A stretch of DNA of 64,000 nt from Sycobia sp. Sy_11 (taxonomy: Eukaryota > Arthropoda > Insecta > Hymenoptera > Epichrysomallidae): NCBI GenBank assembly GCA_018907035.1, contig JACCIC010000029.1:1815001-1879000 (forward strand). The letters run 5' to 3'. The notes below the pieces were generated by a model. That model saw only the letters and a program-made list of their open reading frames with translations. It did no database searches and was not told the origin of the DNA. Both the position numbers and the translations under genes were made by a program. Positions within the stretch are counted from its first letter, which is position 1; every line of letters begins with the position of its first letter. Below are positions 42,996 through 54,330 of this stretch, piece after piece.

Positions 42996-44188
42996 TTGCA
43001 AAACGATATCAAAAAACAATGTAGAACCTCATTAATGAAGGTTATTAATAATTTTAAAAAAGAAAATAGATTTCAAAATTATATAAATACTAACATCATA
43101 CATGAATACAAAACAGCCGAGAATTTCTTAAAAGAGAACACAAATATTATATTCCAAAATGCAGATAAAGGAAATCTAACAGTAGCATCTGACAAGAAAG
43201 AATATATTAATACAATTAGAATGATGTTAAAGGATAACACAACTTACAAGATAATTGAGAATCCTCAGATTAATAGACTACAAAATAAATTGAAAGAATT
43301 AGTAAAAGAATGGAAAAATAAATGTTACATTAATGAAATTACTTTTAAACACTTAAAATGCGCAAATGGAACAACAGCCAAATTTTATGGGGTTCCCAAA
43401 ATTCACAAAGAGCAATTGACCTATAGAATAATAATATCATCAATTAATTTTCCAACATGTAATATTGCAAGATTTTTACCAAATACTTTAGTTAAGATTG
43501 TTGGAAAAACCAACTCTTATGTTAAAGATAGTTGGAGTTTTCATGAAGCAGTTCAAGATATTAATATTCCAAATAATTATAGGATGATTTCAATGGATGT
43601 AGTATCTTTATTTACAAATATACCATTAGATTTATTTAGAGAAATTATAGAAAAAAAATTATCAGAAATTAATATACCCACAAAATTAAAAAAAGATGAA
43701 TTTATAAAGGCAATAAATTTAGTTTTCAAGAAAACAATTTTTTCTTTTCAAAATAATTTTTATAAACAAAGAAACGTCTGTCCAATGCGACCACCTTTAT
43801 CAGCGGTGATTGTTAATTTGGTAGAGGAAAAATTAGAAAATTTTGCATTAAGAAAGTTAAATTTTGAATGAATTATCTATAAAAGATATGTTGATGACAT
43901 CTCCGCGATTGTACGAGAAAGGTGTGTAGATGAAATGGTGGATGTTAATTCCATCCATCATAGACTCAAATATACAAAGGAATTAGAATTAGACAATTAA
44001 GTTTTTTGGACGTCAATGTTATTAGAGTTAGTAATAACACAGTAAAATTAAATTGGTACACAAAACCTACATGGTCAGGTAGGTTGTTAAATATTAACTC
44101 TCACCATCTATTCGGAAACAAAATAGCTACTGTAAAGGGAGTTATCGACAAAGCAATCAAATTATCATCAAATTATCAAAGATTTTAG
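42996..44188 (+). pseudogene. PLE reverse transcriptase
   Basis: 42996-43871 (291 codons) shows the PLE RT motifs: NADKGNLTVASDKKEY, AKFYGVPKIHK, RIIISSINFPTCNIARFL, SMDVVSLFTNIPLD (motif A Asp) and CPMRPPLSAVIVNLV, where the usual G-S-P-L-S-P has become P-P-L-S-A. A stop at 43869-43871 immediately precedes IIYKRYVDDISAI, so the catalytic YVDD box is intact at DNA level but out of the open frame. 44006-44188 encodes the thumb (VKLNWYTKPTWSGRLLNINS). Upstream 42880-42995 reads KEVVNILSKGAKFEI, typical of the PLE N-terminus. Confidence 0.9.
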
Positions 44189-44310
44189 AAAAGATAATTT
44201 AAAATTAATTAAAGAGATATTCATTAACAATGCTTATCTGATAGACTTTTTGGATAAAATGATTGCAGAGAGAAGAGGATTAAATTTATAATAGCACTAG
44301 AGAACGTAAT

Positions 44311-44780
44311 ATGGAAAAGAGGGATAATAATAATAAAATCGTGGTATTACCGTATGTAAAAGGATTATCCGAAAGAATTAGAAGTGCATGCAAAAAGCAT
44401 AATATTCAAGTTTACTTTAGAAACAATAATAATATTAGAAAGCTGTTTAATAATTGTAAAGATAAGGATGATAAATGTTTGAAAACAGGAGTGGTATTCA
44501 AAAGAAATTGTAAAGTTTGTGACAAATATTATATTGGAAAAACGGGAAGATACCTAAAACAAAGAATATATGAACATCAATATAGCTGACGAAGCATGAA
44601 TGGTACATCCGGTTTTAAAGAACATAGTTTAAAATTGTTACAGTCTTTCGATTTTGAAAATGTAAATCTTTTGGAACATGGTATTTAGAATAAATATAAA
44701 GAGACTCTCTTGAAAATATTCATATTTTGAAAATTCCCAGTAATGTAACTTTAATGTTAGAATGAAGTAAATTGGTCAAC
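44311..44780 (+). pseudogene. PLE GIY-YIG endonuclease domain
   Basis: 44311-44589 encodes the linker VVLPYVKGLSERIRSACKKH, then RKLFNNCKDKDDKCLKTGVV and the CxxC zinc pair with the nuclease motif CKVCDKYYIGKTGRYLKQRI. The GIY-YIG Arg is present (RYLKQRIYEH). A stop at 44587 cuts the tail. Residual tail sequence (FDFENVNLLEHG) follows in frame-shifted form. This domain nicks target DNA. Confidence 0.9.
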
Positions 44781-44924
44781 ACGTATCATTCCTTTTTAAT
44801 ATAAAATTTGTATTTCACATTTAAGTTCAAAAAGTGGGGTCTCATAAATATTATACCAATAAATTTAGAGTGAGACCGGCGTATATAAAGTATCATGCTC
44901 GGCTTTTCAATTTAGTTTATTTTT

Positions 44925-44960
44925 CCTGAGGATAAACCGTAGCGGTTCGAAACATCGGAC
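44925..44960 (+). ncRNA. Hammerhead-like motif, decayed core
   Basis: CTGAGGATAA (core altered twice), AACCG-like stem II with CGGTT, CGAAAC, then ATC instead of GTC, GGAC. Probably inactive. Confidence 0.4.
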
Positions 44961-45009
44961 ACCAAAGGTGAATCTAAATTTAAGGTGGTGGGGGCAGTCA
45001 GGTTTTTCT

Positions 45010-45790
45010 TTACTAACATGGATTATTTTTTTTATTATTTTTATTTTATTTTATTTATCCGTTTATTTTTATTTTATTATAAATTTTTTTTTCATTTTTA
45101 ATATTTAATATAATTTATTGTACTAATAAGTTTTATTTCAGATTCTACGCGAGTGAAAATAAACAAGGTCAGTCTGACTGTCATTATTTTAGCTAATATA
45201 TTATATTATAAAGATGGTAAGACCTATAAAAATATTTATTAACTTCATGCAGAACAGTCGACATAAGTACAATTTTTAATTCGAAATAATAATAAATAAT
45301 CATTTAGAAACTTACACGAATTGGTACTTTCTTTTCTTTAAATTAAAAGTAATTTAATATAATCTTGAAATATCATTTTGTTCATAGGAATAATATATAT
45401 ATATATTTACTTTTTTCTGTTATTTAGTTAATAAAATAAACTTTTAACAAAAACTGTTTATGACTGCCAACCTGAATTCTGAACTTACACGAATTGGTAC
45501 TCATACATATTCGCATATACTTAACTATGTAAAAAGCGATTTCAATACTTTCTTTTGTTTAAATTAGAAATATTTACAAAGAATAAAACTATAAGTTATT
45601 TTTTAAGCATCGCATGTTTATGTGTCATTGACTGAGGAGTCTAATTAGGAAAGCATTTCATTTATATATATAAATATAATAGCTTGATTATATTGATATA
45701 TGTATTACATTCAAGAGAAGTTTCAAATGATAAGGAATTTGAATACATCAAACTTGCCTTATTTTATACTATCGTAGAAAGTAATTTTAA
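45010..45790. repeat. Right arm of large inverted repeat
   Basis: Matches the complement of 41320-42115. It includes the PLE 3' end (to about 45270) and then non-PLE flank with partial copies of the 77-bp repeat (CACGAATTGGTACTC near 45490). Divergence by eye is several percent. Confidence 0.85.
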
Positions 45791-45829
45791 AAAGATAACA
45801 TTGACATATAAAAAAGTTAATTTATTATT

Positions 45830-46015
45830 TAATTTTAATTTCTTTGTATATTTAATCTATCATGGATGGAATTCAAGACATAAACCATTTCTTCCACACA
45901 CCTTTCTGGTACAATTGTAAAGAAGTCATCAACATATCTTTTGTATGTAGATAATTAGTTTAAAATTTGATGTTTAATGCAATATTTTTTAATTTTTCCA
46001 TTACCAAATTATTTT
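45830..46015 (-). pseudogene. PLE reverse transcriptase fragment
   Basis: The minus strand matches the YVDD region of family A (complement of AAAGATATGTTGATGAC at about 45925-45942, then VDEMV-type codons). It is a separate short fragment opposite in direction to the PLE at 42840. Confidence 0.7.
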
Positions 46016-46228
46016 TTTTTATTTTTTGTTTTTTATTTTATGATTTAATATACTTTATTTGCTTGAGAAGAGCGATTATATTTTCTATTTGTAGGACTAA
46101 ATAGTTTGTTACATTGAAAAATATTATCTAATCTACAGTAATTCATAAAAAATAATGGTATTTATACTTTTGTGATGCATTATACGATCATAATTAGTTT
46201 TAGATACCTAAAATAAAGAAAATCGAAG

Positions 46229-46315
46229 AAAATCAAAAGAATGTAAAAACTTTAAACAATGAAAACTTTAAACTTTAAACTTTAACAAATTTAAACCTTA
46301 CATTCTTTTGATTTT
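46229..46315. repeat. 18-bp perfect inverted repeat at a PLE 5' junction
   Basis: AAAATCAAAAGAATGTAA (46229-46246) and its exact complement (46298-46315) surround a 51-base loop with ACTTTAAACTTTAAA repeats. The right arm is PLE family B coding sequence (TTCTTTTGATTTTGTGAA also at 59248), so the left arm is a tiny inverted copy. Confidence 0.85.
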
Positions 46316-46860
46316 GTGAATGTGGATATTTTGGAACATGGTATTAATAATAAGTATAAACGGGAGAGTCTTGAAAGTATTCACGTTTCCAGGAATCGAA
46401 ATAATGTGAATTTAATGTTAGAGTCTGGTAGATTGGACAGTGCTTATCATTCCTTATTAAATTGATTGGTTTTGGACAATTCGTGTAGAGGGGGAATTTA
46501 TATTTAATTTACTAAATTTGGTGGTGGGGATGGGTATATATATATATATAGATTAGAATATAAGGTTTAGATTAGTCCCTGATAAGGAGCCGTAGCGAGC
46601 TCGAAACGTTGGACAAGTCTTCAATTAGGTAAGGGTGTTGGGGACAATCAGACTGCACTTTACTAACAAAGAATTTTTTCAGCTGATATTTTATTTTCAG
46701 ATTAGTCTACGGGGGTGAATGTAAACAAGGACAGTCTGACTGTCATTATAATTTTAATTTAATTTTTAATTTAATTTTTATTTTTAATTTTTATTTTATT
46801 TTTTATTTATTTTTATTTTTTATTTTTATTTTTATTTTATTTTTAGATTGAAATGATTGG
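46290..46860 (+). mobile_element. Penelope-like element, family B, 5'-truncated
   Basis: Starts within the endonuclease tail (FDFVNVDILEHGINNKYKRE region, 46305-46465). It runs through the stop (AAATTGATTGG), the hammerhead motif (46576-46614), the CTACGGGGGTGAATGTAAAC block with AAGGACAGTCTGACTG, and an ATTTTT-rich tail to about 46860. It is nearly identical to 59250-59760. Confidence 0.88.
46576..46614 (+). ncRNA. Hammerhead motif with one core change
   Basis: TCC-CTGATAA-GGAGC...GCTC-GAAAC-GTT-GGAC. The conserved CTGATGA is CTGATAA, a change at the essential core G, so it is likely inactive. Confidence 0.6.
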
Positions 46861-47175
46861 ACTGTAATATCAATAAAAAAATATTTATTAATTTATCTTT
46901 ATTAGTTTTAATTATTAATTTAATGTACTTTTAATAATAAATTTTATTTCATATTCTGCGGGGGTGATAATAAACAAGGGCAGTCTGACTGTCATTATTT
47001 TAATATATTATAATATATAGACCGTAAGACCGATAAAAAGATATTGATTAATTTAATTCAAAATAGTCCACATAAGTACAGTTTTTGATTTTGATTTTAA
47101 TTTTAATTTTAGCAGTAATATCTGTTTTAGATTCTCCCGCGGTAATTTTAAACAAGGACAGTCTGACTAAGACCG
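46861..47175 (+). mobile_element. Two tandem PLE terminal fragments
   Basis: PLE end blocks occur twice: TCTGCGGGGGTGATAATAAA with GGGCAGTCTGACTG (46957-46992) and TCTCCCGCGGTAATTTTAAA with AAGGACAGTCTGACT (47132-47168). The CCACATAAGTACAG terminus lies between (47067-47080). Coding parts are absent. Confidence 0.75.
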
Positions 47176-48480
47176 AACAAAATTATTAATTTTATAGAGG
47201 AATTTTTCAATATTTCATAATTTGTTATATTTACTATTATGTTTAATAAGACCGTTATATATTTTCAGATATGCGTTTTCAATAAGGTTCAAGAAATGAA
47301 TGCAATTTTCTATATATCCCGCTGGTTTATGCTTAAATTTATAAGAAATAATTGTAAAGCTAACTGATGTTAATCACATAATCAGAAAACATGTTTCGCT
47401 AAAAGTTGTTGTTATGTTTAAAGACTCCGATATTTATGATATGCTTTGAGTTTCTTTTTGTCTTTATAATTAAGCTTATAATGTCTAATGAGAAGTCAAA
47501 GCTGACCCAAACATTGGACAAAGGAGATACAAAGATTTAGTAAATTTGTTGCTAGAAACAGTTAGATTATACTTTGCAAAGAATAATTTATACTTATTTT
47601 TATTTTTATATTATTTATTATAAATAAATTTATTATATATTATATTTATGATATTATTATATTAGTATAGTTTGATATTATTTTTTATTTTCATAATATA
47701 ATATCATTTGTTATAATAAGTAAAATTATATAAAGAGAACAATAAAAATATTTGTTAGTTCATTAAGCTAGTTTCAAAACACCTAATGCATCTAAAATAT
47801 TTGCTTTCCTATTATTTATAACTACTTCAGTGTTTCTTATTATTTTCTATATTCTTTATATGGAGCACACGAATGGCACGCATCTGAATCTTTTCAATAT
47901 AGCAATTAAATTTAGAGAGCCTTTATTATAATATAAATATGCGAACTTCATTGTTCTTCTTTTTATTTGTTACAAAAAACCCGCATAAAAGAATGCAAAA
48001 TAGTGTTGCTTCGTAAAAATTTTTAAAATTTTTACACGTAAGAAATACTATATTGAATTGTTAATTAAAGACTATATAGCTTGCTATAAAAAAATCAAGG
48101 ACTCATTAAAATTCTTTTTTTTTCTAAATTCTGTCACTAGCAAAATATTTGACCCCCCCCCAAGTAACACTGCAGACTAACGTATACATTGTCCTGAGCG
48201 GGAGGGGGGTGTAATATGACAGTTTTATAGGATATTTCGTTATACATGTACACAACTGCTTTTACAGCGGCGTCCTAGAATTTCACGGACAAGCCTATGT
48301 CATATATATTTCAATGGACTTTCATCTCTGTGGTTTTATTGAGGGTGCCTGCTATAGAGACTTTAAAAAATCGATTCCTTTTTTTGTTGCATAAAGGTCT
48401 TCCTAAACTATCCAAGAAGGTATCTCTAAAGTTGTAGAAGCAATTTCGAAATATTTTCGAAGTTACAGAAGAGAGTCAAT
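47176..48480. other. AT-rich DNA with a short GC patch
   Basis: No gene was recognised. A C9-10 run followed by GAGGGGGGTG lies at 48153-48212. Confidence 0.4.
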
Positions 48481-48500
48481 AAGCGTTTAGCAACAGCTCT

Positions 48501-48518
48501 CGGAGCGCGCGCGCTCCG
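48501..48518. repeat. 18-bp GC palindrome
   Basis: CGGAGCGCGCGCGCTCCG is perfectly self-complementary and stands in AT-rich DNA upstream of the Mutator-like relic. Confidence 0.9.
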
Positions 48519-48959
48519 CCCCTCGATCTATTGTACGCATTATAATCCAAAGGGCCTAACGGTCCTTCGAGACACTATTAACTGATCGTAGAAGGTCTTC
48601 ATGGAGCTATGGTAGAGATATACGTATGTATTATAACGGTATATATGAGCTAGCTGTGTCGGCCAGAGCAAATCTAGATTTAGTATTTAGGTTCAGTTTT
48701 TATTTTTCTTTCTACATGTGAACATTTTGAAATCATACAGAACTTTGCAAAAGTGAGAAATTCTCAAGTGAACGTACTGGGAAACCACGGAAGTGTAAAT
48801 TCGCGGCAATCAGATTCATAATGTTTCGTGATTGGACGATGGAGAAGCTAATTGTAGGCATGATAAAAAGAATGTGGCTTCAGCGACTATGAAGGACATT
48901 ATATTTCAACCTTCTCATTGTTATAGGATAATCCAGTTTATCTCTATGTTTTTAACAAT

Positions 48960-50660
48960 TTCTGCATTAGTTATTTGCTAGTCGTGCAAACTGAGAGTAA
49001 CGTTTTCTGAAAACGGCGATTGAGATCTAGGATTCAAAATCGTCTTGTGTAAATGCGGTAAACAACAAATTTAATTCGGATGATTAGTTCACATTGAGTA
49101 TGAGATCGACAGAAGAATTGTGTTTACCATAAGGCCTTTGAGTATCATATGAGAAGGTATTAATATTTTTTGTGACCTTATGGATATCTTTTGAGACTTA
49201 GCAAAATCCATGCATGGCCAAAATATTTCAATACCTGTATGCAACGTCGAAAATAATATTTAAAGGTGCCTAAAAAAAAGCCATCCACGAGGAAAAAGAA
49301 CTTAACGTATAATATAAAATGAAAGACCAGCTGATCATTTGAAAGTTTCGGGCGATAGATCATGGAAGAAATGTGGATATATGTCATTATCCAATTATTG
49401 GGCACTACAGTGGCAAAGTAATCGATCTTAATGTTAAAAGCAGATATTTTCATACCTGTACCATCAGGAAGTAGACGTTAAACGATGACGAATTTGAAAA
49501 AAAGTATGAAAATCGTTCTTCGAATATGCAGGCTCGGGCGTGGAAATGGAAATTGATTCGATATTGAAAATGCTCTCAAGACCCATCCAGATATTTAGAA
49601 TAGTGTATATTAATTATATTAGCGACGGCGACTCCAAAATATTTCTTGGCATTCTGAACAGAGATCTATATATGGCAGCAAATACGCAATGACCAAAAAA
49701 GATTGCATGGGACATGCACAAAAGCGAATGGGTAGTTATTGCCGCATCAAGAAAAAAAGTTGGTAGAGAAATTTGGTGGAAAGAAGCGGTTCACGGAGGT
49801 TAATAAGAAATGAACAATTTATTATGGTTTGGCGATTCGAAGAAACTTAAATTCTGTAGAAGATATGAGAAAGGCAACAATAGCGTTACTTATTGATCAT
49901 TATTGATCTGCAGATGAATTACGTCTTACCATAATAATTGTATGCAAGACGCAGTCAACTAGTATGAGCGATGCAAGGTGAAGCGACAAACACTCCGGCT
50001 GTTTTTAAATATCCGTCACATCTAATTGATGAAATTATCAAGAAGCTATTCGTCCTGTCTATGAGGAATAATTTAAAAACGAGCTGTTAACGAGTTGTTT
50101 AGGTGATCACTCATAAATTGCGAAGGAGTTATTCATTTCCACTGTGTAGCGCATTACATCTAAACACAGTCATTCAGTTATTAAATTGTCGAGATTGCTT
50201 ACGACACTAGAGGAACGTTCAATGATAACTACAGAGCAGCAGTGAAATTCATGTAGTTACTTGATTTGAACATTGGAAAACAATACAATAATTTCGCCGA
50301 AAAGACCAACAAAGAGCACCTTACTCGAAAAAGCAAGCGCGCTTCATTTTCAAGTGAAGAGACCATAACAGCATGCAAACTCAGAACATCTGGGTGATAA
50401 CTGGTTTTTTGAAGAATCTGAAGGGAAAATTTATGGACCAGGAATCGCTTATTAGTATGTTACTGCGGTACGTTCAAAAACATTACGATTTTTTATATAC
50501 AAAAATATTAATGCACGATTCCTCGGCTTGTCATTTTTACGATTATCCGCAATTGGCAGCAAATATAGCAAAAACACTAAATGTTAAACCGAAACGATCC
50601 AGATTAATTCTCTTCTATTTGAACCTAAAAAACCTAAACAAAGTTAATATTATTCCACTT
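48960..50660 (+). pseudogene. Mutator-like transposase (insect MULE), decayed
   Basis: Plus-strand fragments occur in the order of the arthropod Mutator-like transposase domain: YEIDRRIVFTIRPLSI and EGINIFCDLMDI (49090-49190), KVSGDRSWKKCGYMSLSNYWAL (49330-49410), AGSGVEMEIDSILKML (49545-49590), YINYISDGDSKIFLGILN (49608-49670), TIYYGLAIRR (49825) with NSVEDMRKA, EAIRPVYEE (50040-50070) and LLTSCLGDHS. The D-G-D-S-K motif carries a catalytic Asp. At least ten stops or frameshifts occur. A last frame at 50373-50678 has no firm match. Terminal repeats were not found. Confidence 0.8.
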
Positions 50661-50999
50661 TTAAACAATCTAAGATAATATATTTTTTTCAAAAAAAAGA
50701 ATTTTTTCTAATTTGCGAAAACTTGTTGAACTTTCTTGGATTAACTAGAAGCTATACGATTAAAAAGAATTTTTTTTTGGGTTCTTTAATTCAGATGATA
50801 AATGTAACCTGCGTTTTTTCCGCCGCACGACAAATGCACACTCGAAGCGCTTCGGAAAAATACTTGTATCAGATATAATATGACATTTATCTCAATGAAA
50901 AAATTGCACAAGACTGACGAAATATCTAAAACTAAATCCTGAATATTTCATTTCAATAAGATATATCTTTCCTTCCCAAAAAAAAATTCTTAAAAAACT

Positions 51000-51700
51000 C
51001 GATTGTTTGGAGCCTCTAAAGTAGGTTCCCCACTTAAGCCTTTCTGACACAGCATTGCTGCCAAGTTACTGTCAGACGAGTAAGAGAGAATTTCCCATTC
51101 ACTATTCTCCAAATAGTTTTTGACCGCAGCCGTAATATGTGGCCGGCGTTATCGTGATGAAAAATGACGGACTCATGCCTGATCTCCTATTCTTCTTAGT
51201 TGGGTTCGATATAATGGTCCTTCGGTGGTTTAACCACTCGGAAGCAGTTTGTAGTATATGGACCCTTTAAACCCACCATATTCAGTGTATGACGTTATTT
51301 ACGTGAATATTTCGTTTCGGCGTGGATTGGGCCGGCACGCCGAGCTTTGTATACGATTTTCTGCGTTTAGAGTTATCATAATAAATCCATTTTTCGGACA
51401 TACGATATCATCGTTCAACGTCTATCGGCTTTAATTCGTACGGCACCCAGTTTCCAAACTTTTAAATGAATCCTAATGCTTCTAGATATATGGAGATGGC
51501 TTTTTGCATGCCGTCCAATGACGCAGCAAGTTCTTCACGAATTTGACACGGATATTCGTCCAGCAAAGCGTCGAATTCCCATTCTTCAAAACTTTTCGGC
51601 TTTCGGAAGCCATCCTTGCCTTCAACTTCAATATCACAACTCTTGAATTGTTTGAACCACATGTTTCACGCCGATTCAGTAATAAATTTCGTCCAATAGA
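51000..51700 (-). pseudogene. mariner transposase remnant
   Basis: 51462-51662 encodes the N-terminal part, MWFKQFKSCDIEVEGKDGFR, KSFEEWEFDALLDEYPCQIR, EELAASLDGMQKAISIYLEA and (after a stop) GNWVPYELKPIDVER. 51350-51400 keeps Y-D-N-S-K-R-R-K-S. Further down only scraps of the catalytic blocks remain (PHITAAVKNYLE near 51130). It is of the mauritiana type, like 24425-25710, but far older. No TIRs were found. Confidence 0.85.
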
Positions 51701-52398
51701 TTTCCGAAAGCCAATGATAGGGATGACGCGCACCTTTCTTCATTAAAAAATAGAAGCAGTGCTTCCCGTTTATTCGGCTGTCAACTTGCCACAATTTTGC
51801 ATGATAAAATAAACGACACTAAAAGAAATCCTCATATATAATGATGCAAAGTTGTTAACAGATGCACAACCTAAAAATGCAACACACGAAGTCTGACATT
51901 TCTGCCCGTGATCCACTGGTGACGCCATCTTCTGATAAACGCTGAAAATTTACTTGTATATCAATATATATGTTTGAAAGAAGGAGTCTACGAGTAGCAG
52001 CCGGATAGGACACTCCACAAATTGGAGGAATTGGTATACTGTGTGAAATATACCTTCAAGGTCGACGGAGCATTAATTACGATTTTTAAACTATAAGTAT
52101 ACATTATTTTATTAATATATTGTTTTTATTAGTATACTTATTTATTTATTTCTTGTGTTTGATTTAATTTTTAAATTATGTAATTTTTAGTTGTTTATCG
52201 ACTCGTTTATTTATTTGTTTGATTTATTTATTTTTATTTCTCTCTTTCAGTCTCATAGACGTTAGATGTTGCCAGCTAATCTAACCCCAAACAATGTATT
52301 AAAAATGTGGAGGAACAGAACAACCATAGAGATAAACTACGGATCATCTCCCATCTAATTTTATTATACATATATTATATTATAATATAATATAAAAT

Positions 52399-52403
<5 letters not shown>

Positions 52404-52456
<53 letters not shown>
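52404..52456. repeat. (TA)n microsatellite
   Basis: TA tract of about 52 bases, 45 bases upstream of a mariner deletion derivative. Confidence 0.95.
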
Positions 52457-52457
<1 letters not shown>

Positions 52458-52500
52458 TATACGTTAAAAAATATTATACGTAATATGTGCATACATTTTA

Positions 52501-53060
52501 TCAGGTATACCGGTATGACGTGAGCATCAAGATACAAATGCCTCAATAGAAAACGTTTAATTTTTTTGTTTGGTTGCTACGGCAACTTTAAAGCATATTT
52601 AATATACATCAAGTTATAGAACAAACAGCATAATATTTTGTCATTGTGTTAAAATTCCGTACTGGAAACTGATGATTTGCGGAAAGCATTAATTTTTTGT
52701 TTTCATTTGAAGAAAAGTGCTGCAGAGTCGCATCGAATGCTTGTAGAGTTATATGGTAGTCATGCTGTGTCAGCAGTAACATGTAAAAAATGGTTAGAAT
52801 GGTTTAGCAAAGTATTCACCAGACTTGGCTTCTTCCTACTAGTATTTGATTTCATCGTACATATTGACTACGAATCACCTCAATTCCTACGAGGAAGTCG
52901 AAAATTTTATGTGTGATTTGCTTTTAAAGACAGACAATTCTATTGGGTGCTATCAACAAATAGCCAGAAATACTTTGAATAAAATGTTTTTCACTTTCCC
53001 CTGAAAATTAGTATTTTATTTTTAGAAAAAACGCTCACTTCTTACAGGTACACCTGATGT
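52501..53060 (+). mobile_element. Internally deleted mariner (560 bp)
   Basis: Ends TCAGGTATACCGGTATGACG (left, after TA at 52499-52500) and, on the complement from 53060, TCAGGTGTACCTGTAAGAAG pair over about 24 bp and match mauritiana-type termini. Inside, 52677-52805 encodes the N-terminal HTH (LIFCFHLKKSAAESHRMLVE, LYGSHAVSAVTCKKW). It passes directly at about 52810 into the C-terminal third (SPDLASSYYYLISS, then NSYEEVENF), so some 600 bp covering two catalytic Asp codons are missing. It behaves like a non-autonomous MITE-type derivative. Confidence 0.88.
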
Positions 53061-54065
53061 ATATACATATAGACGATTCTCTGACAAATCATCTGATCAA
53101 AAAAAACATTTTTTGGAAAATGAGTTGATTCTCTTTAATACATGCCCAAAAATGTTGATATTTTTTTCCAGACTTTGAGACCCGTAAAACAAGCGTGGTC
53201 GCACTGTAAATTCGTTGGCTTTTAAAATAATTTTTTAATTTTCTTCAAATTATAATCAATTTAAAACTATTGTAACTAGGTAAATTAATTTTGATGACAT
53301 TTTTAAGATATAATGATTTAATGAAACAACGTGCTACTACTCGAAATAAGGTTTTAAATTATTTAAAAATTTGTTTGATGATCTTATAAGTACGACTATT
53401 AAATGTTTGAAGGTTATATAAAAAAACTAAATGAGAAATTTTTTTTGGAAATTATATAAACTTTCAGAGACATTGATACCAATACCATTACGATTCTGTA
53501 TCCGACCATTAAAACTGAAGATATATAAAAGTACTTTCCAGATCTTAAAATTCGTTACTTTTCCTATTAAGCATCTCTTATTTATTAACTACAGGTTGTC
53601 CCAATGATATCCCATCTGTATAGAATAAGAATATTAGACTATTAATGCGAAGATGTATATCTACAAGAAGTATTAATATGTATTAAGTTATGGGAGGTAT
53701 TAATCAGTGACTAGTTTGCTTTAATTTTTAAGCAATGCTGATAAATTAATTACTGATTTAAAGAATTTTAAGCATATATATAATAAATTTTAAAAAAATT
53801 ATCAAGAAATGTTATTGCCGTGTCCTGCCATTCATTATAAAAAGCTTATAACACAACTATTACGTAAATAATCTATAAAAAAATGGTAATAAAATCGCTG
53901 ACAATTCACGATCTAGGTACCGTGCAGACTACAATACCGACTATAGTGTTTCAGATAGTATTTAAATATAACGATTTTTATATTGATGATATATTATGAC
54001 ATTCAAATATTCCCACGTTACGTATACCTATATGTATATTTAAATACTGACACCAGTCAGTGCAT
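53061..54065. other. AT-rich sequence, nothing recognised
   Basis: No frames or repeats of note. Confidence 0.45.
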
Positions 54066-54067
54066 AT

Positions 54068-54330
54068 TATTAGGAGGCGAACTTAGTTTTCGACCTTTTT
54101 TAACGGCAAAAGGACATTTATGATGGAAAATGGATACACGTTAGCTTAGTCAAAATATTTTCCGTCATTTTCTACCACTTGTTCCCATCTTTCTGGCAAT
54201 ATGGCGATATAGTGGCGAAAGAACTATGGCGGTTTCGAGGCGATGCAATCATCTACAAATTCTCGAACTTCTTGAACATATCGGAAGTGCGTCTCAATGA
54301 AGTCGTGCTGTCATTTTCAAGACTTATTTC
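54068..54330 (-). pseudogene. mariner 3' end remnant
   Basis: Begins with a mariner terminus (TTAGGAGGCGAACTTAGTTT). The minus strand then reads the transposase C-terminus IAILPERWEQVVENDGKYFD and, upstream, FRYVQEVREFVDDCIASKPP. The same terminus is at 13176. The rest is missing. Confidence 0.75.

Larger units (their letters stand above)
42840..45255 (+). mobile_element. Penelope-like element, family A, longest copy
   Basis: Plus-strand PLE with N-terminal region (42840-42995), reverse transcriptase (42996-43960), linker (44006-44188), GIY-YIG endonuclease (44311-44780), hammerhead-like motif (44925-44960) and terminal region to the ATAAGTACAATTT end at about 45270. PLEs insert by target-primed reverse transcription with GIY-YIG cleavage. 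An inverted copy of its 3' end lies upstream (41856-42115). It is inactivated by several stops. Confidence 0.9.

Noticed and set aside
49178..49453. 91-codon minus-strand frame
   Set aside because: Antisense to the Mutator-like transposase relic.
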